A stretch of 64,000 bases of DNA from Cryptomeria japonica. Lineage: Eukaryota; Streptophyta; Pinopsida; Cupressales; Cupressaceae. A program made the position numbers and the translations under genes. Below, piece by piece: positions 34,499 to 45,783 of this stretch (positions within the stretch are counted from its first letter, which is position 1; each line of letters opens with the position of its first letter). Under the pieces are notes generated by a model. It made no database searches, was not told the DNA's origin, and saw only the letters and a list, made by a program, of their open reading frames with translations. The DNA lies in the NCBI RefSeq assembly GCF_030272615.1, contig NC_081411.1, forward strand, positions 44,529,517 to 44,593,516, read 5' to 3'.

Positions 34499-35293
34499 TG
34501 TTAGGATTCCCAAAGATACTGAGAGAGGGGGTGAATCAGTATTTGACCGGTTATAAGACTTTCTGAACTTATAACATGAAAAGCATATCAAAACTGTGTA
34601 TCGATAAACTAAAATTAATGCAGCAAGTAAGAACAATAACCACAACATAAGAAGCACACCATAACACAATATTTTAATGAGGAAACCCGGTGTGGGAAAA
34701 ACCTCGGTGGGATTTGTGACCCACAATATTCACTTATTGACCAATAAGGGAATATTACTGTTTATAAGAGGGGCCTGCATATGCAGGAAGGCCAAGTGCC
34801 TAGAGCTCACTGCTCAATTACAAAAGGAAGTCACACTGACTTACAAAAATGGATTTTACAAATCCAATGTCTTGTACTACTTCAAATTAGCATCTGCTAT
34901 GCCAGATCCAGTATCGGTTTAAGTTTTGCTACATACAAAAACCCTTAACCAATAATTTGCATATTAGGTCTGCTACCTTCTAATTATTTTTCGCATATTA
35001 TCTCTCTAAATGATCTACAATGATCTCTTATATATAAGATTCATTTTACAATCCACCATGTTGGCTTTACAAAAGTTTTTACAATTAATTACAAAATGCA
35101 TTTACACAAAAATTGTTGTCGGCCAGGGTGCAGGTATTCTTCTTTTCAGTGTCAATGTTCTATATGTCGGTGTAGAGTCTATTGATGTCGGTACCTATGT
35201 CTTCTTGCCGGTATCACATGATTGCAAGGTTGCCATCAATGACAATACCTTCAATCACCTACAATTTCTCATTGGAGTGTGCATTTGCCAACA
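34499..35293 (-). repeat. 3' LTR of element G
   Basis: 795 bp; minus strand TGTTGGCAAATG...GGAATCCTAACA. A TATA box (TATATAAG, minus) is near 35030. The U5 end carries the copia-typical GATTCACCCCCT on the minus strand. It is longer than the other copy by about 35 bases near 35150-35195. Confidence 0.95.
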
Positions 35294-35307
35294 ATCTCCC
35301 CCTTTGG
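35294..35307 (-). promoter_or_regulatory. Polypurine tract of element G
   Basis: Minus strand CCAAAGGGGGAGAT abuts the LTR start. Confidence 0.85.
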
Positions 35308-35529
35308 CATTGATGGCAACACTCATGAGAAAAATTTCAAGAATGTATCCAAAATTTGAAGTCCAAAAAGTTTCCCAAAAACTCTATCAAAAATTGTACT
35401 AGATGTATGCCCCAAAAATGTGTGTTGCTCCCCCTGAGCTGATGATGTCTTGTTCGGATCATTTTTCTCATCTCACTACTCCCCCTTTGACATCAATGAG
35501 AAAGGTTGTCATTTGCTTTCAGTGGAGTC

Positions 35530-38500
35530 CTACCTAAATTCTTGTAGTCGGTAGGTTACAATCTGAAAAATATCTGTCAAAACCGAATTTAAGTTGTTGG
35601 TGAATCTTTTGCTATCCTGTAATGCCTCTTGTGTTCTCTGCACTGTACCGGTGAGTATGTGCATTTTCTCTTCTAGTGTCTTGATTTTCAGAACCATAGC
35701 CTCAGAAATTTCTTTTCTCCAAGAAATGAGGTAATCTAGTTTAGGACCAAGTTTACATTTCAAGTCCTTTGCCTTATCCTTTATTCTTTCTTTATCCTTC
35801 TCTAATTTCTCAATTTTGTCTTCTTGATCTACAATTTTCTTTTCTATCTCCAAAAATGAATCTGATGTACCTATCAGATTGTCAGCAATATTATTAATCT
35901 CATCATGTGCTTTGCTAATTTCTTTGTCTAGGTCTTCTATTAGAATATTTGTTTTGCAGGTGTCTCTATACAATTTCTTGAAATAAAAAATTATCTCTCC
36001 AAGTTCCGATAAAAGGGTGTTCATTTTCTCCTTATTCTTCTGTGCAATTTCCTCAAAGAATTTCTCTTTTTCCTTAATCATTCTTTCCTTAAATGTGTCC
36101 TCATTTATTTGATCAATAGTCAAAAAGTTGTCGGTGATGAACTTGGACAATGTGTCTAGTTGACCTAAAGAATCCTTATTGTCAACAATGTACTTTGGTG
36201 CTATCAATTTAAGAATTGGAATGGTATTGTCAATAGCCTTATAGGCTTGTGCATTACATTCTATGATCTTCTTTATTGAATCTAATAAGACCTTTGTTAT
36301 ATTTGTAGGTCAGAATTCTGCCATAGATGATTGTCCAACTGTCTTCACAATAGCCATGCTACCGGTTGTAGTAATCACCTTGCTTGATTCAACCTCTAGT
36401 AGGTCATCCTGTGTTTGCATTTCTATAAGTAAAGGTTTGGGCTTTTTAGTTTTAGCCGGTGGCACTGTTTCTGTATGGACTTGTGTTTCAACCTATACCT
36501 ATTCCGGTTTCTTCATCTGTGTCTTAGAGGGTTTTTCAAAGCTCTCAACAGTCAGTTTCACAAGTGTGGCCTCTGTATGTACTTTTGATTTCTCTGTTTG
36601 TACCTTTGCACTGTCCACTACCGGTATCTCAGTAGATTTCTTTGTATTCTCTGCAGTCGGTATCTCTATTTCTGTTGGTTTTTCAATGCTTGCATTAACA
36701 GTATCAGTAACCGTTTTACTAACCCCAATCTCAATGTTATCAGCTTGTGTTCCAATTTCAACATTATCAGCCAGTTGCTTAGTAGCAACATCTTTCTTCC
36801 TTTCCTTAGTACTTTCTTTATCAACTACAATATTTACTTCCTGAGTGTCTATGTTCATAGTATACAAGATTTTAGATTTAGGATTTGTGTCTTCATGTGG
36901 AGTTTCCACATTCTCAGTAGCCGGTTGACTGTCAGTAGTATCTACCTGTGGAATCTCCAAAGGAGGTGGGGGCACATTGTTAGCTATTTTGAGGCTTGGA
37001 GGTCCACCTACCTTACCTTTTCCCTTATCTCTATCCTTTTGATGTACCCTGATGGTCTTAGGTCTATTTAATTCTTCCTCTTTTTCTTTTTCTACAAAGA
37101 ATATATCTCATCCATCTGTTGTTTCTTTTGTGACTTCTTTCACTCTGCCAGCCATTAGTGCTACATGCTAGTGAGCAGTGGAGAATATTGTCTGGTTTGC
37201 TTCACTGATTAGTTTATCTATTTCATCGGTTGAGTTAACTGGATGTACTACAAGTAATTTTTGAATCTTGATTTTCTTGTCCAGCTCAACGATGGCTAAC
37301 CTTCTATCTTCTAATCTCCTATATAGATCATTTGGTATTTCATCAACAACTTGCATTAAAAATTTCTTGTATATATCTAAGTGTAAAATTACACTATTCT
37401 TTATGCTTTCCTTATCATCTACAGACAGTGTGTTGTATATTTTGCTGTTGTTTTTCAATTTTCCATCTTCAGTTATTCGCTCAAGAGTTTATCCAGTGGA
37501 GTAATGTCTTACTTTACCTTCTTTTTCTTAGGAGTCAACTTTTTCGTTGGAATCCTTACTGCCTATTGTTTTTGCCTTGTTTTCCTAGGTGTAGGTGATG
37601 GTACCAGTGAGGGTTTCCTTTTTCTATCTACCCTTTTGAATACTATCGGTATATCACTTTCAGAGGAAGTTCCAACTGGTGAAAGATGAGCTTCCAGTTG
37701 AAGTCTTTCCGACTCATTTTCTTTGATGCCAATTTGTTTCAGTACATCTTCCTTAATTTCTTTTTCCTGTCTGCTTCCTTTCCTCACTGTTGCTTCAACT
37801 TTCTTCAGTCTTTTCTTTGACTGAATTCCACTCTCTATTGTTTCAGCATTGCCAAAGACTTCTTCAGTGGGTTCCTTGGGTGCTTCAAGGAGGGATTTTT
37901 CATAAGTTTCTATAATGTTATCATATGTTTCATAGCCCATTTCAGTTACCCAAATAGTTCTAGGGATAACTGCCTCCATCCATATTTCATCTTTCTTGAT
38001 TACAAAGCAAATTTCTTTCTGATATTTATCTACAATTGCTTGTGACAGTCTTATTCTGGTCTTCATTCTAACTTTTAAAGCTTGAAAATACTCATTTAAG
38101 TTTTTCTCCCTATTATCTCCCATGTTGTTCAGTAGTACCAATAATTGCTTTCCTATCGGTATGTCAAAACCAAAGTCTCTTGCACCAATACCGGGTACTT
38201 GTTTTGTGATGTACAACATTAAAAATACAAGTAAGTTTCTGAATCTAAAAGTTCCTTTCTTATCTCCTTTTATTTTCCCTAGATTATCTATCAATTCATC
38301 TTTAAGTCATTCGCACACATCTATTCTAGCATTGTTGTTAACCATGTCATATGCACTTTTAATACATAAGCTAGAAACCGAGTTCAACCTATTTGCATGT
38401 GTAGCTTTATAACCTAAGATCATACTGATAAATCTGACATTTATGTCCTTTACATCATTTACCCTTAGAGATCTTTTGTCAAAAGTTGCACCGGTTAGTT

Positions 38501-38987
38501 TTGTTATTGTGTCATTGGGGACCTTCTTTGTCCTGTCAGGCTTGCTACCAGTGGAAGGTAACCCTGTTACTGCCTTAACGGCTTCCTTGGTGATTTTGTG
38601 GATTGAATCCAACCAGAAGAATTCACCATAAACTCTGCTTAGAACAATCCTTATGATATCTTTGGGAAAATCTGGGACACTAAGGGTTTCAATGAAACCT
38701 AGGGTTTCCACAATCTTGTGTTCAGGTTTAACATTTCTAGATTCATCACAGATCACTATCTGATAAATATTCTTGATTTCATCATCACCTAATTCCTCTA
38801 TGTTACAATGAATGTAAATCCTAGGGTCTTTAACATATACTACTCCCTTAGGAATTTGAGAAAATGCACCTATGCTATCATCTTTCTTCGCAATTTTGGG
38901 AACTAGTTTGAAAACGGGTCTAGCGCATTTAATAACTTCAACAACAGTAGGGTTTGCAATAAATTCAAGAGTGGAGGAGGATGCCAT
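35530..38987 (-). pseudogene. Element G large frame of unknown function (ORF2)
   Basis: Starts MASSSTLEFIANPTVVEVIK at 38987 and reads, with about six stops and one frameshift (between 37563 and 37458), to 35530, roughly 1150 codons. The N-terminal 350 residues look globular (SRVYGEFFWLDSIHKITKEA, MILGYKATHANRLNSVSS, FRFRNLLVFLMLYITKQVPG). The middle is Lys/Glu- and Pro-rich (RKRKPSLVPSPTPRKTRQKQ; PPPPLEIPQV). The C-terminal 220 residues are a strong heptad-like coiled coil (IEKKIVDQEDKIEKLEKDKE). It occupies the place of pol. I do not recognise a catalytic motif. A minus-strand TATAAA near 39132 could give it its own promoter. Confidence 0.7.
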
Positions 38988-40559
38988 GATTATAAATACC
39001 TCAATTTGCCTTAAGGATGAATGCTTGGATGAATTGCTTCACTTCTTCGCTAAGGATGCCTTCGCTCGGGAAATTTTGCGCTCTCGAAGATTTGAATGCT
39101 CGGTGAAATGAAAATGGAGCCAAAACACTCGCTTTATAATGTTATTTTCAACAACTACCACATTTAATGCTTGTCGGTTAAGTCACAACTTAAACTTATC
39201 TGCTGGTATAGAAGTAGTTCAACTTCTTACCATCAATCGAGGGAATAATAGCATATTTTTTTATTATGTTGCTAAACCCCCAAAGGAATTTCCTTTAGTT
39301 AGATGAAGAGTCTCCTGTTAGTGGAGTGATACTTTGTTTTGCCGGTGGAGGAGTATTCCCATCAACATTCTGTCTGACTTTCTAATCCATTGTTTTGATA
39401 TTTCTTGTTGTATACACATAAAAATTGGCTATGAGCAATTAAATAAATATTTTATATTTATTTAATAATTATTCTTCTATTAAATAGTTAATTTGAAAAG
39501 ATTAATTTATTTAATTCATTTCATGTCTTTCTATTAATTAATATTTTATTAATTAATTCATCTACCTTATTCCTCTAATTAATTAAATATCTAATATTTA
39601 ATTATTTCCTCCAAGCAATTAAATATCTAATATTTAATAATTATTCTCCTATCCTATAGTCTCAAATATTAAATGATTTCCTAAATTATTTAATCTTTCT
39701 TTTCCAACTCACCCTCCATCTCCACTTCATCTTCCCTTTGCCAACTCATCAAACATATGGCTAAGGAAATTAATATTTCTTAAATATTAATTCATCATTT
39801 ATCTTCAACTTCCAAAATTAATGAAAAATGTGTATGTACACATATTTCATAACCATTTCCTATATTCTCTCCAACACTCCCTACATCTTAGGAAGGACTT
39901 GAGTCCACTTGTCCTACCATGCCTAAATCTTCTCTAACCATCCCTAGATTCTCTCAATCAGCAACTCAGTCAAGGTGAGATGAGTGACACTTGTCTTCTC
40001 CTTCCCCCTTTCTCTCAACCTTCGCTTTTGTTCACAGCCATCCAAATCTGCAGATCTGATCATGACTGTTGATCTGAGCCACTTCATCTAATCCTCTCAA
40101 GGTCTATAAAATCAAGAGCTTTAGTTGAGAGAGAGTTAGACTTCAAGAGACTGCAAGTGCATTTTGCAAGCCAATCTTATGCATCCGTGAGTTTTTGTAG
40201 CAAATATCATATAGAATTTTAGCATAATCATACAACATTTGCATATCATAGTATCAGTTAAATACAAGTTATCAGTCCATTCTTCATATGCCATCTTGGA
40301 AGCCAACAGTGCATTGTCTGAGAGTACAACCATCTGCAACCAGGAACAATGGAGTTAGGACACAATGAGACATAAGCCATGAAGGTAAAAATAGCATTTT
40401 TATTTCATATGTACTTCATGTAGTTTCATTGGTTGAATTTGGATTTTCTATATGCATTTCCATTTGTATTTTGTGAAACTAACTTATTACAGGTAACATT
40501 CTAAGGATGAAATTCAAGCTCACACACTTGCTTTACCTCTTCAACCTTTTCTTTACCTT
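38988..40559. other. Spacer of element G, probably holding a plus-strand solo LTR
   Basis: No coding frame. From about 39409 (TGTATACACATAAAAATTGG) the sequence is AT-rich with TTAATTAAATA runs, then reaches CTATAAAATCAAGAG near 40103 as a plus-strand TATA box, like the U3-R layout of gypsy LTRs elsewhere in the window, ending somewhere near 40490. Ends and duplication could not be fixed. Confidence 0.45.
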
Positions 40560-41582
40560 TCAAGCTAGGACCTTTGTTATTTGTCGGTGGTGCCTTCTAC
40601 AAAATTTTGCAATATGTCCAATCTTGTTACAAGCATAACAAGTCACATTATTTTTCTGAATAGCTTTCCCATATCCTATGCCGGTTTGTGTTCTGCATTG
40701 ATTAGATAAGTGTCCAAATCTTCCACAAACATAACATCTTACATTCATTTTGCAATTTTTTGAATTATGACCAATTTTGTTGCACTTAGAACATTGACCG
40801 GTGGGTGTATTAGTGTTCTAATAGTTTCTAGATCTACATTGATTTTCACTATGACCATACTTGTTGTAGTTGAAAAATTTCCCATTAAATTTGTAAGCAT
40901 TAGGTTGTCTTACCGGTTTTCTATGATCATGATTGTTTGCAGTACCAGAGCTTTCACCAACTTCAAAGCCAAGGCCATTTGTGTCTCCATTAGGTTTCTG
41001 GTTTTTCAGCAAGTCATCAAGTTCTTTTGAGCTTTTCTTGAATTTCTCCTTGTGTTGATTTGCAACAGCCAGTTTTCTTTCCAAGATTCCTTTCTGTCTC
41101 ATGAGTTCATTTGTGTCATTTTGTGTATGCATCAAATTTGTCTTCAACATATCATTTTCATGACTAAGTCTTGTGTTTTCATTTCCAGCATAATTCAGTC
41201 TTCTAACCAAGTCATCTTCATTCTTCTTTCTATCTTCAATTTCTTTACAAAATCTCATAGTCATATCTTGCATCTCATTCTTCATTGTAGTGTTTTCTTG
41301 TCTCAACTTGTTCACTAGATCATTAAGAGTTTCCTTTTCATCATCACTGTTCTGCATCTTTTCATAAAGTTCTCTTCTCTTATTCCTTGCAATAGTAAGG
41401 TTTTCTTGAAGTCCTTGAATAATATCATGTGCAGCCTTCAGATCATCTTCAAGTTTGATACTTTTCACTTTTTCTGCATCATAGTCTGAAAGAGCTATTT
41501 CCAATTGCTTCATTAGGTTTTCCATCTCTACCGGTGTCAATATCTTCCTCAAGTTGTTAGGCTTTTGAAAATAGAGGACCAA
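40560..41582 (-). pseudogene. Element G Gag-like coiled-coil protein with multiple zinc knuckles
   Basis: Frame 41582-40818 is a coiled coil over about 150 residues (LKAAHDIIQGLQENLTIARN, DDLVRRLNYAGNENTRLSHE). It ends in a degenerate knuckle (FFNYNKYGHSENQC, both early Cys lost). After one TAG (40818-40820), the same frame continues with three intact knuckles: CSKCNKIGHNSKNC, CYVCGRFGHLSNQC and CYACNKIGHIAKFC (all C-X2-C-X4-H-X4-C), ending at 40560. The start is uncertain, since the ATG at 41582 overlaps the primer site region. It looks like the C-terminal half of a copia Gag without the capsid part. Confidence 0.78.
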
Positions 41583-41594
41583 GCTCTAATACCA
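41577..41594 (-). promoter_or_regulatory. Primer binding site of element G (initiator tRNA-Met)
   Basis: Minus strand TGGTATTAGAGCTTGGTC, two bases after the 5' LTR, matching the copia primer site with one C-to-T difference. Confidence 0.9.
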
Positions 41595-41596
41595 AT

Positions 41597-42356
41597 TGTT
41601 AGGATTCCCAAAGATACTAAGACAGGGGGTGAATCAGTATCTGACCAGTTATAAGACTTTCTGAACTTATAACATGAAAAGCATATCAAAACTGTGTATC
41701 GGTAAACTAAAATTAATGTAGCAAGTAAGAACAATAACGATAACATAAGAAGCACACCATAACACAATATTTTAACGAGGAAACCCGATGTGGGAAAAAC
41801 CTCGGTGGGATTTGTGACCCATAATATTCACTTACTGGCTAATAAGGGAATATTACTATTTACAAGAGGGGCCTGCACATGCAGGAAGGCCAAGTGCCTA
41901 GAGTTCACTACTCAATTACAAAAGGAAGCCACACTGACTTACAAAAATGGATTATACAAATCCAATGTCTTGTACTGCTTCAAATTAGCATCTGCTATGC
42001 CAGATCTAGTATCGATTTAAGTTCTGCTACATACAAAAACCCTTAACCAATAATTTGCATATTAGGTCTGCTACCTTCTAATTATTTTTTGCATCTTATC
42101 TCTCTAAATGATCTACAATAATCTCTTATATATAAGAGTCATTTTACAATCCGCCATGTCGGCTTTACAAAAGTTTTTACAATTAATTATAAAATGCATT
42201 TACACAAAAATTGTTGTCGGCCAGGGTGCCGGTATTCTTCTTTTCAGTGTCGGTGCTTGTGTCTGCCTGCCGGTATCACATGATTGCAAGGTTGCCATCA
42301 ATGACAATACCTTCAATCACCTACAATTTCTTATTGGAGTGTGCATTTGCCAACAA
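41597..42356 (-). repeat. 5' LTR of element G
   Basis: 760 bp, TGTTAGGATTCC...TTTGCCAACA on the plus strand; aligns with 34499-35293 with few differences and one gap. Confidence 0.95.
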
Positions 42357-45300
42357 TATGATGTCCTACGACCCCTTAGGACACCATATGACCCCTTAAG
42401 ACACCATATTTGGTCATTATGGGTCATATTGTGTCATATGACCCCTTTAAGATGTCATATGACCCCTTAGGACACCATATGACCCCTAATGACACCATAT
42501 TGGGTCGATTTTGGTCATATTGTGTCCTAAGTGGTCATATTGTGTCTTACGACCCCTTAGGACAATATATGACCCATAACGACACAATTTGGTGTCTTAA
42601 GGGGTCATATGGTGTCCCAAGACACCATATGACCCCTATGGACACCATATGACCCCTAACGACATCATATGGTGTCATAAGGGGTCATATGTTGTCCTTA
42701 GGGGTCATATGGTGTCCCATGAACCCTTATTACCTCTTAGGACACCATATGACCCCTAATGACACCATATTGGGTCACTTTGGGTCATATTGTATCCTAC
42801 GACTCCTTAGGACACCATATGACCCCTAACGACACAATTTGGTGTCTTAAGGGGTCCTATGGTGTCTATAGAGGTCATATGGTGTCCTACGACCCCTTAG
42901 GACACCATATGACCCCTTAGGACACCATATTTGGTCGTTATGGGTCATATTGTGTCCTAGTGGGTCAAATTGTGTCATATAACCCCTTTAAGACATCATA
43001 TGACCCCTTAGGATACCATATGACCCCTAAAGACACCATATTGGGTCACTTTGGGTTATATTGTGTCCTAAGGGGTCATATTGTGTCTTACGACCCCTTA
43101 GGACAATATATGACCCATAACGATACAATTTGGAGTCTTAAGGGGTCATATGGTGTCCCAAGACACCATATGACCCCTATGGACACCATATGACCCCTAA
43201 TGACACCATATGGTGTCATAAGGGGTCGTATGTTGTCCTTAGGGGTCATATGGTGTCTCATGAACCCTTATGACCTTTTAGGACACCATATGACCCCTAA
43301 TGACACCATATTGTGTCACTTTGGGTCATATTGTGTGGACCCCTTAGGACACCATAGGACCCCTAACGACACAATTTGGTGGCTTAAGGGGTCCTATGGT
43401 GTCCATAGGGGTCATATGGTGTCACCATATGACCCCTTAAGACACGATATTTGGTCATTATGGGTCATATTGTGTCCTAGTGGGTCATATTATGTCATAT
43501 GACCCCTTTAAGACATCATATGACCCCTTAGGACACCATATGACCCCTAATGACACCATATTGGGCTGCTTTGGGTCATATTATGTCCTAAGGGGTCATA
43601 TTGTGTCTTACGACCCCTTAGGACAACATATGACCCATAACAACACAATTTGGTATCTTAAGGGGTCATATGGTGTCCGAGGACACCATATGATGCGTAT
43701 GGACACCATATGACCCCTAATGACACCATATGGTGTCATAAGGGGCCGTGTGTTGTCCTTAGGGGTCATATGGTGTCCCATGAACCCTTATGACCCCTTA
43801 GGACACCATATGACCCCTAATGACACCATATTGGGTCGCTTTTGGTCATATTGTGTCCTAAAGGGTCATATTGTGTCCTACGACCCCTTAGGACACCATA
43901 TGACCCATAACGATGTGATCTGGTGTCTTAAGGGGTCCTATGGTGTTCATAGGGGTTATATGGTGTCGTACAACCCCTTAAGACACCATATTTGGTTGTT
44001 ATGGGTCATATTGTGTCCTAGTGGGTCATATTGTGTCATATAACCCCTTTAAGACATCATATGACCCCTTAGGACACCATATGACCCCTAATGACACCAT
44101 ATTGGGTCTCTTTGGGTCATCTTGTGTCCTAAGGGGTCATATTATGTCTTACGACCCTTTAGGACAGCATATGACCCATAACGACACAATTTGGTGTCTT
44201 AAGGGGTCATATGGTGTCCCAGGACACCATATGACCCCTATGGACACCATATGACCCCTAACGACACCATATGGTGTCATATGTTGTCCTTAGGGGTCAT
44301 ATGGTGTCCCATGAACCCTTATGACCCCTTAGGACACCATATAACCTGTTACAACACCAAATTGGGTTGCTTTGGGTCCTATGGTGTCCTAAGGGGTCAT
44401 ATTGTGTCCTATGACCCCTTAGGACACCATATGACCCCTAGCGACACCATATGGTGTCATAAAGGGTCCTATGGTGTCCATAGGGGTCATATGGTGTCCT
44501 AGGACCCCTTAGGACACCATATGACCCCTTAAGACACCATATTTGGTCGTTATGGGTCATATTGTGTCCTAGTGGGTCATGTTGTGTCATATGACCCCTT
44601 TAAGACATCATATGACCCCTTAGGACACCATATGACCCCTAATGACACCATATTGGGTCACTTTGGGTCATAATTTTCCCTAAGGGGTCATATTGTGTCT
44701 TATGACCCCTTAGGACAACATATGACCCATAACGACACAATTTGGTGTCTTAAGGGGTCATATGGTGTCCTAGGACACCATATGACCCCTAACGACACCA
44801 TATGCTGTCATAAGGGGTCGTATGTTGTCCCTAGGGGTCATATGGTGTCCCATGAACCCTTATGATCCCTTAGGAGACCATACGACCTATTATGACACCA
44901 TATTGGGTCACTTTGGGTCATATTGTGTCTTAAGGGGTCATATTGTGTCCTACGACCCCTTAGGACAACATATGACCCCTTAAGACACTATATTTGGTCA
45001 TTATGGGTCATATTGTGTCTTAGTGGGTCATATTGTGTCATATGACCCCTTTAAGACATCATATGACCCCTTAGGACACCACATGACCTCTAATGACATG
45101 ATATTGGGTCTCTTTAGGTCATATTGTGTTCTAAGAAGTCATATTGTGTCTTATGACCCCTTAGGATAACATATGACCCATAACGACACAATTTTGTGTC
45201 TTAAGGGGTCATATGGTGTCCTAGGACACCATATGATGCCTATGGACATGATATGACCCCTAATGACACCATATGGTGTCATAAGGGGTTGTATATTGTC

Positions 45301-45401
45301 CTCAGGGATCATATGGTGTCCCATGAACCCTTATGACCCCTTAAGACACCATACGACCCATTATGACACCATATTGGGTTGATTTGGGTCCTATGGTGTC
45401 T
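42357..45401. repeat. CATATG-motif minisatellite with about 540-bp higher-order repeat
   Basis: Built from GGACACCATATGACCCCT and its reverse complement AGGGGTCATATGGTGTCC plus variants, alternating in both orientations. The landmark ACCCCTTTAAGA recurs at about 42441, 42981, 43502, 44043, 44594 and 45045, giving six higher-order units spaced 540, 521, 541, 551 and 451 bases. Frames of up to 107 codons run through it only because the repeat lacks stops. Left edge interrupted by element G. Confidence 0.95.
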
Positions 45402-45403
45402 TA

Positions 45404-45620
45404 ATCTCTCTCTCTCCCCCTCTCCCCTAATATCTCTCTCTCTCCCCTAATCTCTCTCTCCCTCTCCTTCTATCTCTCTCTCTCTCCCCTAATCTCTCTT
45501 TAGCTCTCTCTCTCCCTTCCTCCTCCCCATCTATGTCTGTCTCTCCCATAATCTCTCTCTCTCTCTCTCTCTCCGCTAATCTCTTTATCTCTCTCTCCCT
45601 TCCGTCCCCTTCCTCCCTCT

Positions 45621-45671
<51 letters not shown>

Positions 45672-45672
45672 C
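45404..45672 (+). repeat. (CT)n pyrimidine tract
   Basis: About 270 bases, nearly all C and T, with CCCCTAAT interruptions. It closes the minisatellite on the right and is the inverted counterpart of the (GA)n tract at 34376-34490. The minus-strand frame at 45500-45682 is only the Arg/Glu translation of this tract. Confidence 0.95.
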
Positions 45673-45759
45673 CTAATATCATATACTAATTTATTTATAA
45701 ATTAATATATTAATAAACATTAGATTAATTATGGGCAAATTTAGTTAGAGAATTTACTG

Positions 45760-45783
45760 ATTAAAATCGGATATCCGATTTTT
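45760..45783. repeat. Right arm of the distant inverted repeat
   Basis: ATTAAAATCGGATATCCGAT and the next few bases; counterpart of 34225-34248. Confidence 0.55.

Larger units (their letters stand above)
34499..42356 (-). mobile_element. Element G: pol-less copia-type element with unknown large frame
   Basis: LTRs 34499-35293 and 41597-42356, perfect duplication ATATG (34494-34498, 42357-42361), primer site for initiator tRNA-Met at 41577-41594 and polypurine tract at 35294-35307. On the minus strand it encodes a coiled-coil, zinc-knuckle Gag-like protein (41582-40560) and a long frame of about 1150 codons (38987-35530) of unknown function. No protease, integrase, RT or RNase H motif was found. 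A probable foreign insertion lies at about 39400-40500. It inserted into the edge of the minisatellite. Confidence 0.92.

Noticed and set aside
42410-44502. Several open frames of 77-107 codons translating to repeats such as GHIVSYDPL and HHMTPNDTI
   Set aside because: They are the translation of the minisatellite, differ in frame between units and have no start context or domain.
42357-45401. Regular short repeats considered as a CRISPR array
   Set aside because: No unique spacers, units in both orientations, and eukaryotic context.
45500-45682. Arg/Glu-repeat frame on the minus strand
   Set aside because: Pure consequence of the (CT)n tract.
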